Source: Desulfobacteraceae bacterium
Lineage (GTDB): Bacteria; Desulfobacterota; Desulfobacteria; Desulfobacterales; Desulfosalsimonadaceae
Assembly (NCBI GenBank): GCA_011390415.1
Contig: JAABSL010000313.1
Location: 1-43,234 of the forward strand
Length of the DNA: 43,234 bases
Direction: 5' to 3'
The position numbers and the translations under genes are program-made. This document shows positions 27,806-36,501 of this stretch, piece by piece. Each line of letters opens with the position of its first letter. Within the stretch, counting starts at the first letter, position 1. A model generated the notes under the pieces. The model saw only the letters and a program-made list of their open reading frames with translations, was not told the origin of the DNA and made no database searches.

Positions 27806-27963
27806 GGGATGCGGGAAAAACCAATATACTTGGACTGCGCAGGATTTTGATTCGTATTCAAGGCGCATCAAAGGGAGCATATCAGGATATATGACCTTTG
27901 ATGCAACAAAGAATACGGGTCAACGGACAAGCAAGGCGGGTATATTCGTTTTTTCCGCATCCC
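27806..27963. repeat. Long imperfect inverted repeat (about 158 bp, hairpin/MITE-like)
   Basis: Ends GGGATGCGGGAAAAA ... TTTTTTCCGCATCCC; internal matching arms AATATAC/GTATATT, CGTATTC/GAATACG, GCATCAAAGG/CCTTTGATGC. Confidence 0.7.
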
Positions 27964-27987
27964 GAAACACAAAATGGGAGGAAAATT

Positions 27988-29157
27988 ATGTTTTTCGTCA
28001 ACAAGTACCGTTCAATGATGATCACTTTATCCATCGTGGCAATCGTATGCCTGATGATAACGTCGCCGGGCATCGCCGCATCTGACAAAAAACCATATAA
28101 AATCGGCGGCATTTTTGCCGTCACCGGGCCGGCCTCCTTTTTGGGTGACCCTGAAAAAAAATCCATGGAAATGGTCATTGAGCAGATCAATGCCGACGGC
28201 GGCATTGACGGGCACATGCTGGAAGCCGTGATTTACGACACGGAAGGCGATCCATCCAAGGCGGTCATGAGCGTCAACAAACTCATCAACAAAGACAACG
28301 TCATCGCCATCGTCGGGCCCAGCACCACCCCCGCCACCCTGGCCGTGATGCCCATTGTTCAGAGATCACAAATTCCGTTTATCAGCTGTGCGGCGGGAAA
28401 TAAAATCGTGGAACCCATCACCCCCTGGGTTTTTAAAACCGCCCAGAGCGATATTCAGGCGGTTGCCACCATTTATAAAACCTTACAATCAAAAAACATT
28501 AAAAAAATCAGTATTATCTCCGTTAACAATGCCTTTGGTGAAAGCGGCAAGGAACAGCTGCTGGCCCAGGCGCCGGATTTCGGCTTAACCATCGCCAAAT
28601 CCGAAACTTTCGGCGCCAAAGATACGGACATGACCGCCCAGCTAACCAAAATCCGTCAGGATAATCCCGAGGCAATTGTCTGCTGGGGCACCAACCCCGG
28701 GCCTGCCGTTGTGGCCAAAAATTTACAGCAACTGGGCCTGGACATTCCCCTTTACCAGAGCCATGGCGTGGCATCTCCCAAGTTCATTGAACTGGCCGGA
28801 GCTGCTGCCGAAGGCATTATGCTGCCCACCGGAAAAATCCTGGTCGCCGATCTGCTGCCGGACAGCGACCCTCAAAAGGCGGTCCTGCTGGACTATATCA
28901 ATGATTATGAAAAAAAATACGACGCCTCGGTATCCGGTTTTGGCGGATATGCATTTGACGGGGTCAAAATTCTGGCAGGCGCACTGAAAAACAGTGACGG
29001 CGATAAGGAAAAGATTCGAAAAGCAATTGAAAATACAAAAAACTATGTAGGCATCAGCGGCATTTTCAACTTCAGCCCGACCGATCATAACGGCCTGAGT
29101 CCGGAAGCATTTGTCATGGTCAGAATAGCCGACGGGACGTGGGAATTGATGGAGTAA
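27988..29157 (+). CDS. livK: Branched-chain amino acid-type ABC transporter substrate-binding protein (LivK-like)
   Basis: Signal MFFVNKYRSMMITLSIVAIVCLMITSPGIAA then YKIGGIFAVTGPASFLGDPEKKSMEMVIEQINADGGIDG; start chosen after GGGAGG SD (ORF track start 27898). Confidence 0.92.
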   Translation: MFFVNKYRSMMITLSIVAIVCLMITSPGIAASDKKPYKIGGIFAVTGPASFLGDPEKKSMEMVIEQINADGGIDGHMLEAVIYDTEGDPSKAVMSVNKLINKDNVIAIVGPSTTPATLAVMPIVQRSQIPFISCAAGNKIVEPITPWVFKTAQSDIQAVATIYKTLQSKNIKKISIISVNNAFGESGKEQLLAQAPDFGLTIAKSETFGAKDTDMTAQLTKIRQDNPEAIVCWGTNPGPAVVAKNLQQLGLDIPLYQSHGVASPKFIELAGAAAEGIMLPTGKILVADLLPDSDPQKAVLLDYINDYEKKYDASVSGFGGYAFDGVKILAGALKNSDGDKEKIRKAIENTKNYVGISGIFNFSPTDHNGLSPEAFVMVRIADGTWELME

Positions 29158-29208
29158 ATCAGACAAAATATTTTTGACATATGGTTATCCACTTAAACAT
29201 AAAATTGG

Positions 29209-29298
29209 CTGTCATTGCGAGGAGTGAGGAACGAACGACGAAGCAATCTCTCGGTTTTCCAGGGGATTGCTTCAGTCGTTCCTCCTTCGCAATGACAG
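29209..29298. repeat. Palindromic REP/MITE-like element (CTGTCATTGCGAGGAG... type)
   Basis: CTGTCATTGCGAGGAGTGAGGAACGA...GAAGCAATC / GATTGCTTC...TCGTTCCTCCTTCGCAATGACAG inverted repeat. Confidence 0.8.
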
Positions 29299-29368
29299 TA
29301 AAATATGAGATCACTACCTTTGACTAGCTTAACTTGAGCAAGGCGGATAACCAATTTTTGACATTAAA

Positions 29369-29396
29369 CCGGCCATGGAATCCATTCCATGGCCGG
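29369..29396 (+). promoter_or_regulatory. Perfect 12-bp hairpin between livK and livH
   Basis: CCGGCCATGGAA TCCA TTCCATGGCCGG; no following T tract, 24 nt before the likely livH ATG. Confidence 0.7.
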
Positions 29397-29419
29397 GACT
29401 ACAGGCAACGGATTCTATC

Positions 29420-30295
29420 ATGCAAGAGATGCTCCAGTATTTGTTTTCCGGAATTACCAACGGCGCCATTTATGCCGTCATTGCCATCGGTTTTTCCATG
29501 CTCTACAACTCAACCGATCTCATCAATTTTGCACACGGTGAATTTGTTATGCTGGGCGCGCTCTGCATGGTTACTTTTTTCGGCACCCTGCATTTGCCTA
29601 TCGTTTTGGCAATCCTCTTAGCCATCGCCAGCGTCGCGGTGGCCGGTCTGGTTTTTGAACGCCTGGCCATCCGATCGGTCAAAAATCCCGAACCGATTGT
29701 ATTAATTATCATTACCGTCGGCGCCTCCATTTTTTTACGGGGCATCGGAATGATTCTCTGGGGCAAAGACGCCCACACCATCGCTTCTTTTTCATCCCAC
29801 CCGCCATTGGATATCGCCGGCGCCAAATTGCTGTCCCAGAGCATCTGGATCATTGTCATTTTGTTATTGACCGCTGTGGGCCTCCAACTGTTTTACAAAA
29901 AGACATTAACCGGAAAAGCCATGGAAGCCAACGCCATCAGCAAACGGGCCGCCTGGATTGTCGGGATTCCGTCCAAACTGATGATCATGCTGGCATTCGG
30001 CTTAAGTACCGCCATGGGGGGATTGGCCGGCGTCATTATCGCCCCGATTACCATGAGCAGTTATGATATGGGAACCATGCTCGGGTTGAAAGGATTCTGT
30101 GCCGCCATGCTCGGCGGTCTCGGCAGCCTCTGGGGGGCGCTGATCGGCGGATTTCTTCTCGGTATACTGGAAGCCATGGGGGTTGGTTTTGTGTCCTCCG
30201 GATTAAAAGACGCCACCGCGTTTCTGCTTCTTTTATTCATACTGTATGTCAAACCCGGGGGCATTATCAGTTCCGCGAGTGTAAAACGGTTCTAA
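29420..30295 (+). CDS. livH: Branched-chain amino acid-type ABC transporter permease (LivH-like)
   Basis: MQEMLQYLFSGITNGAIYAVIAIGFSMLYNSTDLINFAHGEFVMLGAL; start chosen at internal Met of ORF 29375..30295. Confidence 0.93.
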   Translation: MQEMLQYLFSGITNGAIYAVIAIGFSMLYNSTDLINFAHGEFVMLGALCMVTFFGTLHLPIVLAILLAIASVAVAGLVFERLAIRSVKNPEPIVLIIITVGASIFLRGIGMILWGKDAHTIASFSSHPPLDIAGAKLLSQSIWIIVILLLTAVGLQLFYKKTLTGKAMEANAISKRAAWIVGIPSKLMIMLAFGLSTAMGGLAGVIIAPITMSSYDMGTMLGLKGFCAAMLGGLGSLWGALIGGFLLGILEAMGVGFVSSGLKDATAFLLLLFILYVKPGGIISSASVKRF

Positions 30296-30313
30296 GGAAG
30301 AATTAAACCTACG

Positions 30314-31273
30314 ATGAACAACCACCAGACCCGAAACAGAATCTGCTATACGGTTTTTTTACTGATAATCCTATTGGTGGGTTATTTTTTAGAAAACCTT
30401 TATTATATTCAAGTGCTTACCTTTATCGGCATCAACACGCTGCTGGCGCTTGCACTGAACATGCTGATGGGGTATGCCGGCCAGATTTCTCTCGGGCATG
30501 CGGCTTTTTACGGCATTGGCGCTTACGGTACGGCCATATTAACCGTCCATTACGGTTTTTCTCCCTGGCTGGCACTGCCGGCCGCCATTTTATCGGCCAT
30601 GATCGTGGCGTATATCGTCGGCATCCCCACTCTGAAGCTGTCCGGCTATTACCTGGGTATGGGAACGCTCGGTTTCGGGATGATCGTCAATATTCTTTTC
30701 CGGGAATGGAGCAGTGTCACCGGCGGGGCTTCCGGTTTTATCGGCATCCCCGCCCTGGAACTGGGTCCGATATCATTTGCTTCCGGCCGGAATTATTTTT
30801 TTCTGGTCTGGGGATTTGTGCTCATCGGCTTTATCGCGTGCCAGCGGATTATCGACTCCCGGATCGGCCGGGCGCTAAGAGCCATTCATGATGGGGAAAA
30901 TGCGGCCGCCGCCGTCGGAGTGGACACCCGTCAATTGAAACTGCAGATTTTTGTGCTCAGTGCGGCCATCAGTGCGCTGGCGGGATTTTTATATGCCCAC
31001 CTGGTCTATTTTATCAGCCCGGGCTCATTTAGTTTTATCGCCTCTATCCGGATGGTCACCATGGTGGTCATCGGAGGCATGGCCAGCATTTGGGGGGCGT
31101 TGCTCGGGGCATCTCTGCTGACGCTGCTGCCGGAATGGCTGCATGCGTTTTCCGAATTTGAAATGGTCGTCTATGGGCTGATTCTCATGGTTGTGATGAT
31201 TTTTTTACCCCGGGGTTTAACCCGGGGGCTTTTGGATATTTATGAACGGACCCGCAAAAAAAATGAGCACTGA
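30314..31273 (+). CDS. livM: Branched-chain amino acid-type ABC transporter permease (LivM-like)
   Basis: 319 aa; NTLLALALNMLMGYAGQISLGHAAFYGIGAYGTAIL; VVIGGMASIWGALLGA. Confidence 0.93.
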   Translation: MNNHQTRNRICYTVFLLIILLVGYFLENLYYIQVLTFIGINTLLALALNMLMGYAGQISLGHAAFYGIGAYGTAILTVHYGFSPWLALPAAILSAMIVAYIVGIPTLKLSGYYLGMGTLGFGMIVNILFREWSSVTGGASGFIGIPALELGPISFASGRNYFFLVWGFVLIGFIACQRIIDSRIGRALRAIHDGENAAAAVGVDTRQLKLQIFVLSAAISALAGFLYAHLVYFISPGSFSFIASIRMVTMVVIGGMASIWGALLGASLLTLLPEWLHAFSEFEMVVYGLILMVVMIFLPRGLTRGLLDIYERTRKKNEH

Positions 31274-32045
31274 ACTTCCCCTGCTTAAAATCGAAACCGT
31301 TGACAAGGCCTTTGGCGGCATCCAGGCCCTGAGTGATATCACGTTTGCGCTCAATCCCGGCTCCATCACCGGCCTGATCGGCCCCAACGGCGCCGGCAAG
31401 ACCACCTTGTTCAACCTGATCTCCGGTGTTTTTCCGGCGGATAAAGGAGAAATCATATTCAACGGTGCCGGCATCGAAAACATAAAATCGCATCAGCTGG
31501 TGGAACTCGGTATTGCCCGAACTTTTCAAAATGTGGAATTGTTTGAAAGCATGACCGTGCTGGAAAATATTCTGGTGGGTCAGCATACCCGGACCCGATG
31601 CGGCATATGGGGCAGTATTCTGCGGTTTCCCGGGGTCATTGCCGAAGAAAAAAAGGCCCGTGAATTTGCCCTGGAACTGCTGGATTTTGTCGGTCTGAAA
31701 GGGCACGCGGACAAAACGAGCGGGGACCTGCCCTTCGGCTGGCAGCGCCTGCTGGAAATTGCCCGGGCCCTGGCATCGCGCCCCAAACTGCTGCTGCTGG
31801 ATGAGCCGGCCGCCGGTTTAAACATCGTCGAAACCATGCAGCTGGGAGATCTGATCCGTAAAATCCGCAACCAGGGAATCACCGTCCTTCTGGTGGAACA
31901 CGACATGAGTCTGACAATGGAAATCTCCGACTGGATTGTGGTCCTGGATCAGGGAAAAAAGATTGCCCAGGGCAGTCCGCGAACCGTTCAGGCAGATGAA
32001 GCGGTAATTGCCGCTTACCTGGGGACAGCAGGGAAGAAGGAATAG
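31263..32045 (+). CDS. livG: ABC transporter ATP-binding protein (LivG-like)
   Basis: GLIGPNGAGKTTLFNLISG, LPFGWQRLLEIARALASRPKLLLLDEPAAGLN; start MSTELPLL (ORF track start 31242 also possible). Confidence 0.93.
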   Translation: MSTELPLLKIETVDKAFGGIQALSDITFALNPGSITGLIGPNGAGKTTLFNLISGVFPADKGEIIFNGAGIENIKSHQLVELGIARTFQNVELFESMTVLENILVGQHTRTRCGIWGSILRFPGVIAEEKKAREFALELLDFVGLKGHADKTSGDLPFGWQRLLEIARALASRPKLLLLDEPAAGLNIVETMQLGDLIRKIRNQGITVLLVEHDMSLTMEISDWIVVLDQGKKIAQGSPRTVQADEAVIAAYLGTAGKKE

Positions 32046-32048
32046 AAA

Positions 32049-32792
32049 ATGCTGCGTATCAAAAACCTGAAATGTTTTTACGGACGGATAATGGCCGTCA
32101 AGGGGGTCAGTCTTTCAGTCAAAAAAAGCCAGATCATCACATTAATCGGCGCCAACGGTTCCGGTAAAAGCACGCTGCTCGAATCCATCTGCGGGCTGCT
32201 GCCGGACTGGAAAGGCGAAATCACGTTTGAAGGGGTTTCCCTCAAAGGCTTTGACCCGCCGGCGGTTGTCAAGCAGGGCATCAGCCTGGTGCCGGAAGGG
32301 CGTCTGGTCTTTCCGCCCATCAGCGTGCTGGACAATCTTAAACTCGGTGCCTACACCATGTATCGGAAACGTCAGCATGCCGCAGTGAATCAGACCCTGG
32401 AAAAAATTCTGGATCTGTTCCCGATTCTAAAACAACGGGCAAAGCAGCCGGCCGGCACCCTTTCCGGCGGAGAGCAGCAGATGCTTGCCATTGGCCGCGG
32501 GCTGATGTCTCACCCCAAACTACTCCTTCTGGATGAGCCTTCTATGGGACTGGCACCGCTGATTGTGGAAAAAATTTTTCAAATCCTGGAAACATTGAGA
32601 AACGACGGAATTACCATTCTTCTTGTGGAGCAAAATGCCCAGGCCGCTCTCCAGATAGCCGATTTCGGCTATGTTTTTGAAACCGGAAACGTGGTGCTCC
32701 AGGGACCGGCATCGGAGCTGCTGGAAGACCAGGAAGTCAAAAGAGCCTACTTAGGCAAAGATTATGGAGAATTCTATGACGACAAATACTGA
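32049..32792 (+). CDS. livF: ABC transporter ATP-binding protein (LivF-like)
   Basis: 247 aa; LIGANGSGKSTLLESICGL, LSGGEQQMLAIGRGLMSHPKLLLLDEPSMGLAP. Confidence 0.95.
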   Translation: MLRIKNLKCFYGRIMAVKGVSLSVKKSQIITLIGANGSGKSTLLESICGLLPDWKGEITFEGVSLKGFDPPAVVKQGISLVPEGRLVFPPISVLDNLKLGAYTMYRKRQHAAVNQTLEKILDLFPILKQRAKQPAGTLSGGEQQMLAIGRGLMSHPKLLLLDEPSMGLAPLIVEKIFQILETLRNDGITILLVEQNAQAALQIADFGYVFETGNVVLQGPASELLEDQEVKRAYLGKDYGEFYDDKY

Positions 32793-34029
32793 TTTCACCC
32801 GCACGAGCAGTGAAGAAAAAAATCAGCTTCAGCTGGAGCGTCTGCAAAGTACGTTAAACCGGGCGTATCGCAATGTCCCCTTTCATAAGAAACGCTTCAA
32901 GGAAATGGGCATCGACCTGTCCCGGATTGAATCACTTTCAGATATTGCCAAGCTCCCGTTTATGAAGCGTCAGGACATCAGTGAGAACTATCCGTATAAT
33001 CTCTTTGCCGTTCCGCTCCGCGATATTATCAGAATTCATACCGCTCCCGGCACCACCCGGAACCCGACGGTTTCCGGATACACACCCCAGGATCTGTCCA
33101 ACTGGCAGGCAATGCTGGCAAGAGCCCTTGAGGCGTGCAACGTCACTGCCCATGATATTCTTCAAATCACCTTAAATCCGGGACTGGCGAATTGGGGCAG
33201 AGATTATAAGCATGGCGCGGAATCATTAGAAGCCAGTGTAATTCCGCACACCCCCATGTCCATTGAAAAAAGACTGATGGTGCTCAGGGACTACAAAACG
33301 TCCGTGCTCGTCAGCACCCCGTCCGCAGCACTTCAACTGGCAGACTATGTTCGCAAAAATGAAATAAACACCAATACATTTGAATTAAAGACACTGATTC
33401 TTGCCGGGGAAGCCATTGATGAAAATGACAGACAGTTGCTGGAGAAAGAACTGCATGTCAGGGTGTGGACCCATTACGGGCTCAGTGAAGTGCCGGGTCC
33501 GGCCATTGCTTTTGAATGCGACGCCCATGAAGGCCTGCACATCAACGAAGATCATTTTCTGCCGGAAATCATAGACCCGGCAACCGGCAGAGTTCTGCCG
33601 AATGGACAAACCGGCGAACTTGTCTTAACGACCCTGACCACCCGGGCATTTCCGCTGATTCGGTTCAGAACCGGCGATCAGGCACGGATTATTGAAAACA
33701 GCTGTCCCTGCGGCCGGACATTTGGGCGCATTGACTGGCGGGGAGACAGAACAGATGACTTGATCAATATTGACGGGGTGAAGGTTCACAGAAAACAGAT
33801 TCAGTTTTCAATTCAAACGCTGCTGAATCTCCCATCCGATGCTTCAAAATTTTACATCAAAAAACGGGATGGGAAAAAATATATTGAAGTCTGGATACCG
33901 GTCAATGACGCCATCTTTTCCGATGAAATAAAAGATCTGGAAGCCTTAATTCTCCGGGCGGAAAATAATCTTTTGGAAAATATCGGTATCCCGGTGGCCA
34001 TCCGCCTGAAAGAAAAAAATACGATTTAA
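32764..34029 (+). CDS. Second PaaK-like adenylate-forming protein with divergent ATP-binding motif
   Basis: 421 aa, colinear with the first PaaK (NVPFHKKRFKEMGIDLSRIESLSDIAKLPF...; HYGLSEVPGPAIAFECDAHEGLHINEDHFLPEIIDPATGRVLPNGQTGELVLTTLTTRAFPLIRFRTGD) but with HTAPGTTRNPTVSGYT at the P-loop. Overlaps the livF end. Confidence 0.85.
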   Translation: MENSMTTNTDFTRTSSEEKNQLQLERLQSTLNRAYRNVPFHKKRFKEMGIDLSRIESLSDIAKLPFMKRQDISENYPYNLFAVPLRDIIRIHTAPGTTRNPTVSGYTPQDLSNWQAMLARALEACNVTAHDILQITLNPGLANWGRDYKHGAESLEASVIPHTPMSIEKRLMVLRDYKTSVLVSTPSAALQLADYVRKNEINTNTFELKTLILAGEAIDENDRQLLEKELHVRVWTHYGLSEVPGPAIAFECDAHEGLHINEDHFLPEIIDPATGRVLPNGQTGELVLTTLTTRAFPLIRFRTGDQARIIENSCPCGRTFGRIDWRGDRTDDLINIDGVKVHRKQIQFSIQTLLNLPSDASKFYIKKRDGKKYIEVWIPVNDAIFSDEIKDLEALILRAENNLLENIGIPVAIRLKEKNTI

Positions 34030-34039
34030 CCGCAGATGG

Positions 34040-34555
34040 CTATTTCCCGACCGTTTCAAATGACTCAATTATAATATCGAGTTCTTCTTCCGGGGGCATT
34101 TCCGGTTTCTGATTCGGCGACTGGGTGTAGAAATAGGCAAACTCTTTAAAACTGAATGGTTTTTCTTCACCTGCCGCGATATAGCCGATAATGTCTTTTT
34201 GATCAAAACTGGAATCTTCGGCCAACCCGGACCCAATGGTCTTGACAACATCTTTCTGCTCCGAGCTCACAATATCCTCATTCTGTGAATAAGAAAACCA
34301 CCTTTGAGGTGTCCATACCTCGATGCAGGATTTACACACCCCGGTGACGACGGCGCGCTTGACATCCACTTCACCAGTGTTTTTAATCATACCTGTTGCA
34401 TCAATAGACCACCCGTTATCGCTGAACTGGGTCAAGTGATATGTTTTTTGTGTCACCTCAAGCTTGCCCTCTTTTTTCTTTTCACAGGAAACACACCAGA
34501 TAAGACATATCAGAAGGCTGCAAGCCAGTATCGTGATTCGGACATTATTTTTCAT
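34040..34555 (-). CDS. Small lipoprotein, paralog 4 of tandem family
   Basis: 171 aa; LIWCVSCEKKKEGKLEV; MIKNTGEVDVKRAVVTGVCKSC; IIESFETVGK. Confidence 0.8.
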   Translation of the reverse strand: MKNNVRITILACSLLICLIWCVSCEKKKEGKLEVTQKTYHLTQFSDNGWSIDATGMIKNTGEVDVKRAVVTGVCKSCIEVWTPQRWFSYSQNEDIVSSEQKDVVKTIGSGLAEDSSFDQKDIIGYIAAGEEKPFSFKEFAYFYTQSPNQKPEMPPEEELDIIIESFETVGK

Positions 34556-34577
34556 CTATTTAATTCCCATCTTAATT

Positions 34578-35021
34578 TTATCCATCCACCGTCTCAAAAG
34601 ATTCCACTACGATTTCAAGTTCTTCCGGCAATTCGGGCGCTTCCTGTCCGGCCTGCAACAGCAGGTCTGCGATTTCTTCAAAGCTGAATGATTCTTCATT
34701 TCCAACAGATATGTAACTGATGACATCCTTTTGATGGGGCATTTTTTCAATTTCCGGTGTAATGACCCACTGGCCGACAATCCATAAATCACTGCATGAA
34801 CGGCAATAACCGGTGACCACTACCTTTTTGACATCCACTTCACCGACATTTCGGACCTTGCCCCTGCCGTCAATGGTATATGAATTTTCTTTATCCTTTC
34901 GTAAAACAAATTCCGGTTCAGTGATGACCACCTTGCCCTGTTTTTTCTTTTCACAGGAAACCATGCAAATGCTCAGAACCAATGCCAAAATGAATATCGT
35001 ATACCGCTGGAATGCCTGCAT
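34578..35021 (-). CDS. Small lipoprotein, paralog 3 of tandem family
   Basis: 147 aa; SICMVSCEKKKQGKVVI; GKVRNVGEVDVKKVVVTGYCRSC; VVESFETVDG. Confidence 0.82.
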   Translation of the reverse strand: MQAFQRYTIFILALVLSICMVSCEKKKQGKVVITEPEFVLRKDKENSYTIDGRGKVRNVGEVDVKKVVVTGYCRSCSDLWIVGQWVITPEIEKMPHQKDVISYISVGNEESFSFEEIADLLLQAGQEAPELPEELEIVVESFETVDG

Positions 35022-35092
35022 TGCCCGCCCCCTTTTTATTATCGTGTAAAAACATATTATTAAAAAAGCCGGGACAATAGCGTGAAAAAAAA

Positions 35093-35533
35093 CTATTCGT
35101 CCACGGTTTCAAAGGATTCAATAACCACTTCGAGTTTTTCCGGCAGGTCCTGAGGGCCCTGACCGCTTTGTGTAAAATAAAAAGCGACTTCCCTGAAACT
35201 GAATGCTTCTTCGTCTCCGGCCGGCAGATAACTGATCACATCTTTTTGTTCCGTCGTCTTTGGCACATTATTGATATACCATACTCCGGCGGTTAAAACT
35301 TCTCCGCAGGAGCGGCAGTAACCGGTAACAACCACCTTTTTGACGTCTACTTCACCGACGTTTCGGATCTTGCCCCGCGCATCAATCACCCAATTATATT
35401 CAGCGTCCTGGCGGATACTGAATTCCTGTTCGGAGACAATTACCTTTCCCTCTTTTTTTTCGGCACATGCGGTAAAACAAAGGCATGCAGCCAACAAAAA
35501 ACAAAATGCCGCGAAACGATTAAAAAAAAACAT
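35093..35533 (-). CDS. Small lipoprotein, paralog 2 of tandem family
   Basis: 146 aa; LCFTACAEKKEGKVIV; GKIRNVGEVDVKKVVVTGYCRSC; VIESFETVDE. Confidence 0.82.
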   Translation of the reverse strand: MFFFNRFAAFCFLLAACLCFTACAEKKEGKVIVSEQEFSIRQDAEYNWVIDARGKIRNVGEVDVKKVVVTGYCRSCGEVLTAGVWYINNVPKTTEQKDVISYLPAGDEEAFSFREVAFYFTQSGQGPQDLPEKLEVVIESFETVDE

Positions 35534-35700
35534 ACACCTGCTCCTCCTGAAAAAATCCCTGTTAATACGTCGTCTACAGATAAGGGCCTCAATATAACAG
35601 AAAAAAATTAAAAAGCCAATTTTGAATTTTATCCCATTGATCAGGAGTGATGTCTTTTTTTTGTTAAAATTATTTTAAGATAATAATATTTTATAAAAAA

Positions 35701-36159
35701 TTATTCGACCGTTTCAAATGATGCCACAACCACTTCCATTTTTTCCGGTATGGTTTCCGGTTTTTCCGGAACCGTATTGTAAATAAAAGCCACTCCCCTG
35801 AAACTGAAGTCCTCTTCCGCGTCAACTGAAAGGTAGCTGATGGTGTCTTTCTGGTCCGGTGTCTTTTCATACTCCGACACAAACCAGTTTCCGGGATTAA
35901 TCAATTCACCACAGGAACGGCAGTATCCGGTAACTACTAAATTCTTAACATCTACCTCCCCTACATTTTTTACCTTGCCCCTGGCGTCGATAACATATGC
36001 ATTTTCAGAATCCTGACGGACAATGAATTCACTTTCCGTAACAATGACCCGGCCTTCTTTTTTTTCACTACATGAAAGCACACAGAAACAGGCGACCATC
36101 AAAAAACATACTATGATTACAAACTGTTGACGAGATACCATCGCTTCCTCCCTATTCAT
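35701..36159 (-). CDS. Small lipoprotein, paralog 1 of tandem family
   Basis: 152 aa; FCVLSCSEKKEGRVIV; GKVKNVGEVDVKNLVVTGYCRSC; VVASFETVE. Confidence 0.82.
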   Translation of the reverse strand: MNREEAMVSRQQFVIIVCFLMVACFCVLSCSEKKEGRVIVTESEFIVRQDSENAYVIDARGKVKNVGEVDVKNLVVTGYCRSCGELINPGNWFVSEYEKTPDQKDTISYLSVDAEEDFSFRGVAFIYNTVPEKPETIPEKMEVVVASFETVE

Positions 36160-36501
36160 TTAGTAAACTAATAATATGCACCGGACCCGAAAAAACTGCA
36201 ACCGCTTATTTTCATGACAAATTAATATAATTCTATAAAATACGAATATTGAATAAGTGTCAATAGAAATCTATCCGCACCCTACCTACAGAATATCCGG
36301 AAACGGTAATTTATGCGAATGCCCATCACAAGGCACCTAAAAAACCATTGCAATTTTTAACAGCTGAAAACAAAGAATATTTTCACATAAAAATATATTT
36401 TCCCTTGCGTAACTTTTTTTACTATTATAAATTACGGTTGTATAAAAAAATATTCGTTATTTAAGCATTCCTTGCGATATTCTTCTAAAAAGGGGGAGGC
36501 A

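Noticed and set aside
31185-31706. 173-aa minus-strand ORF
   Set aside because: Antisense to livM/livG coding sequence.
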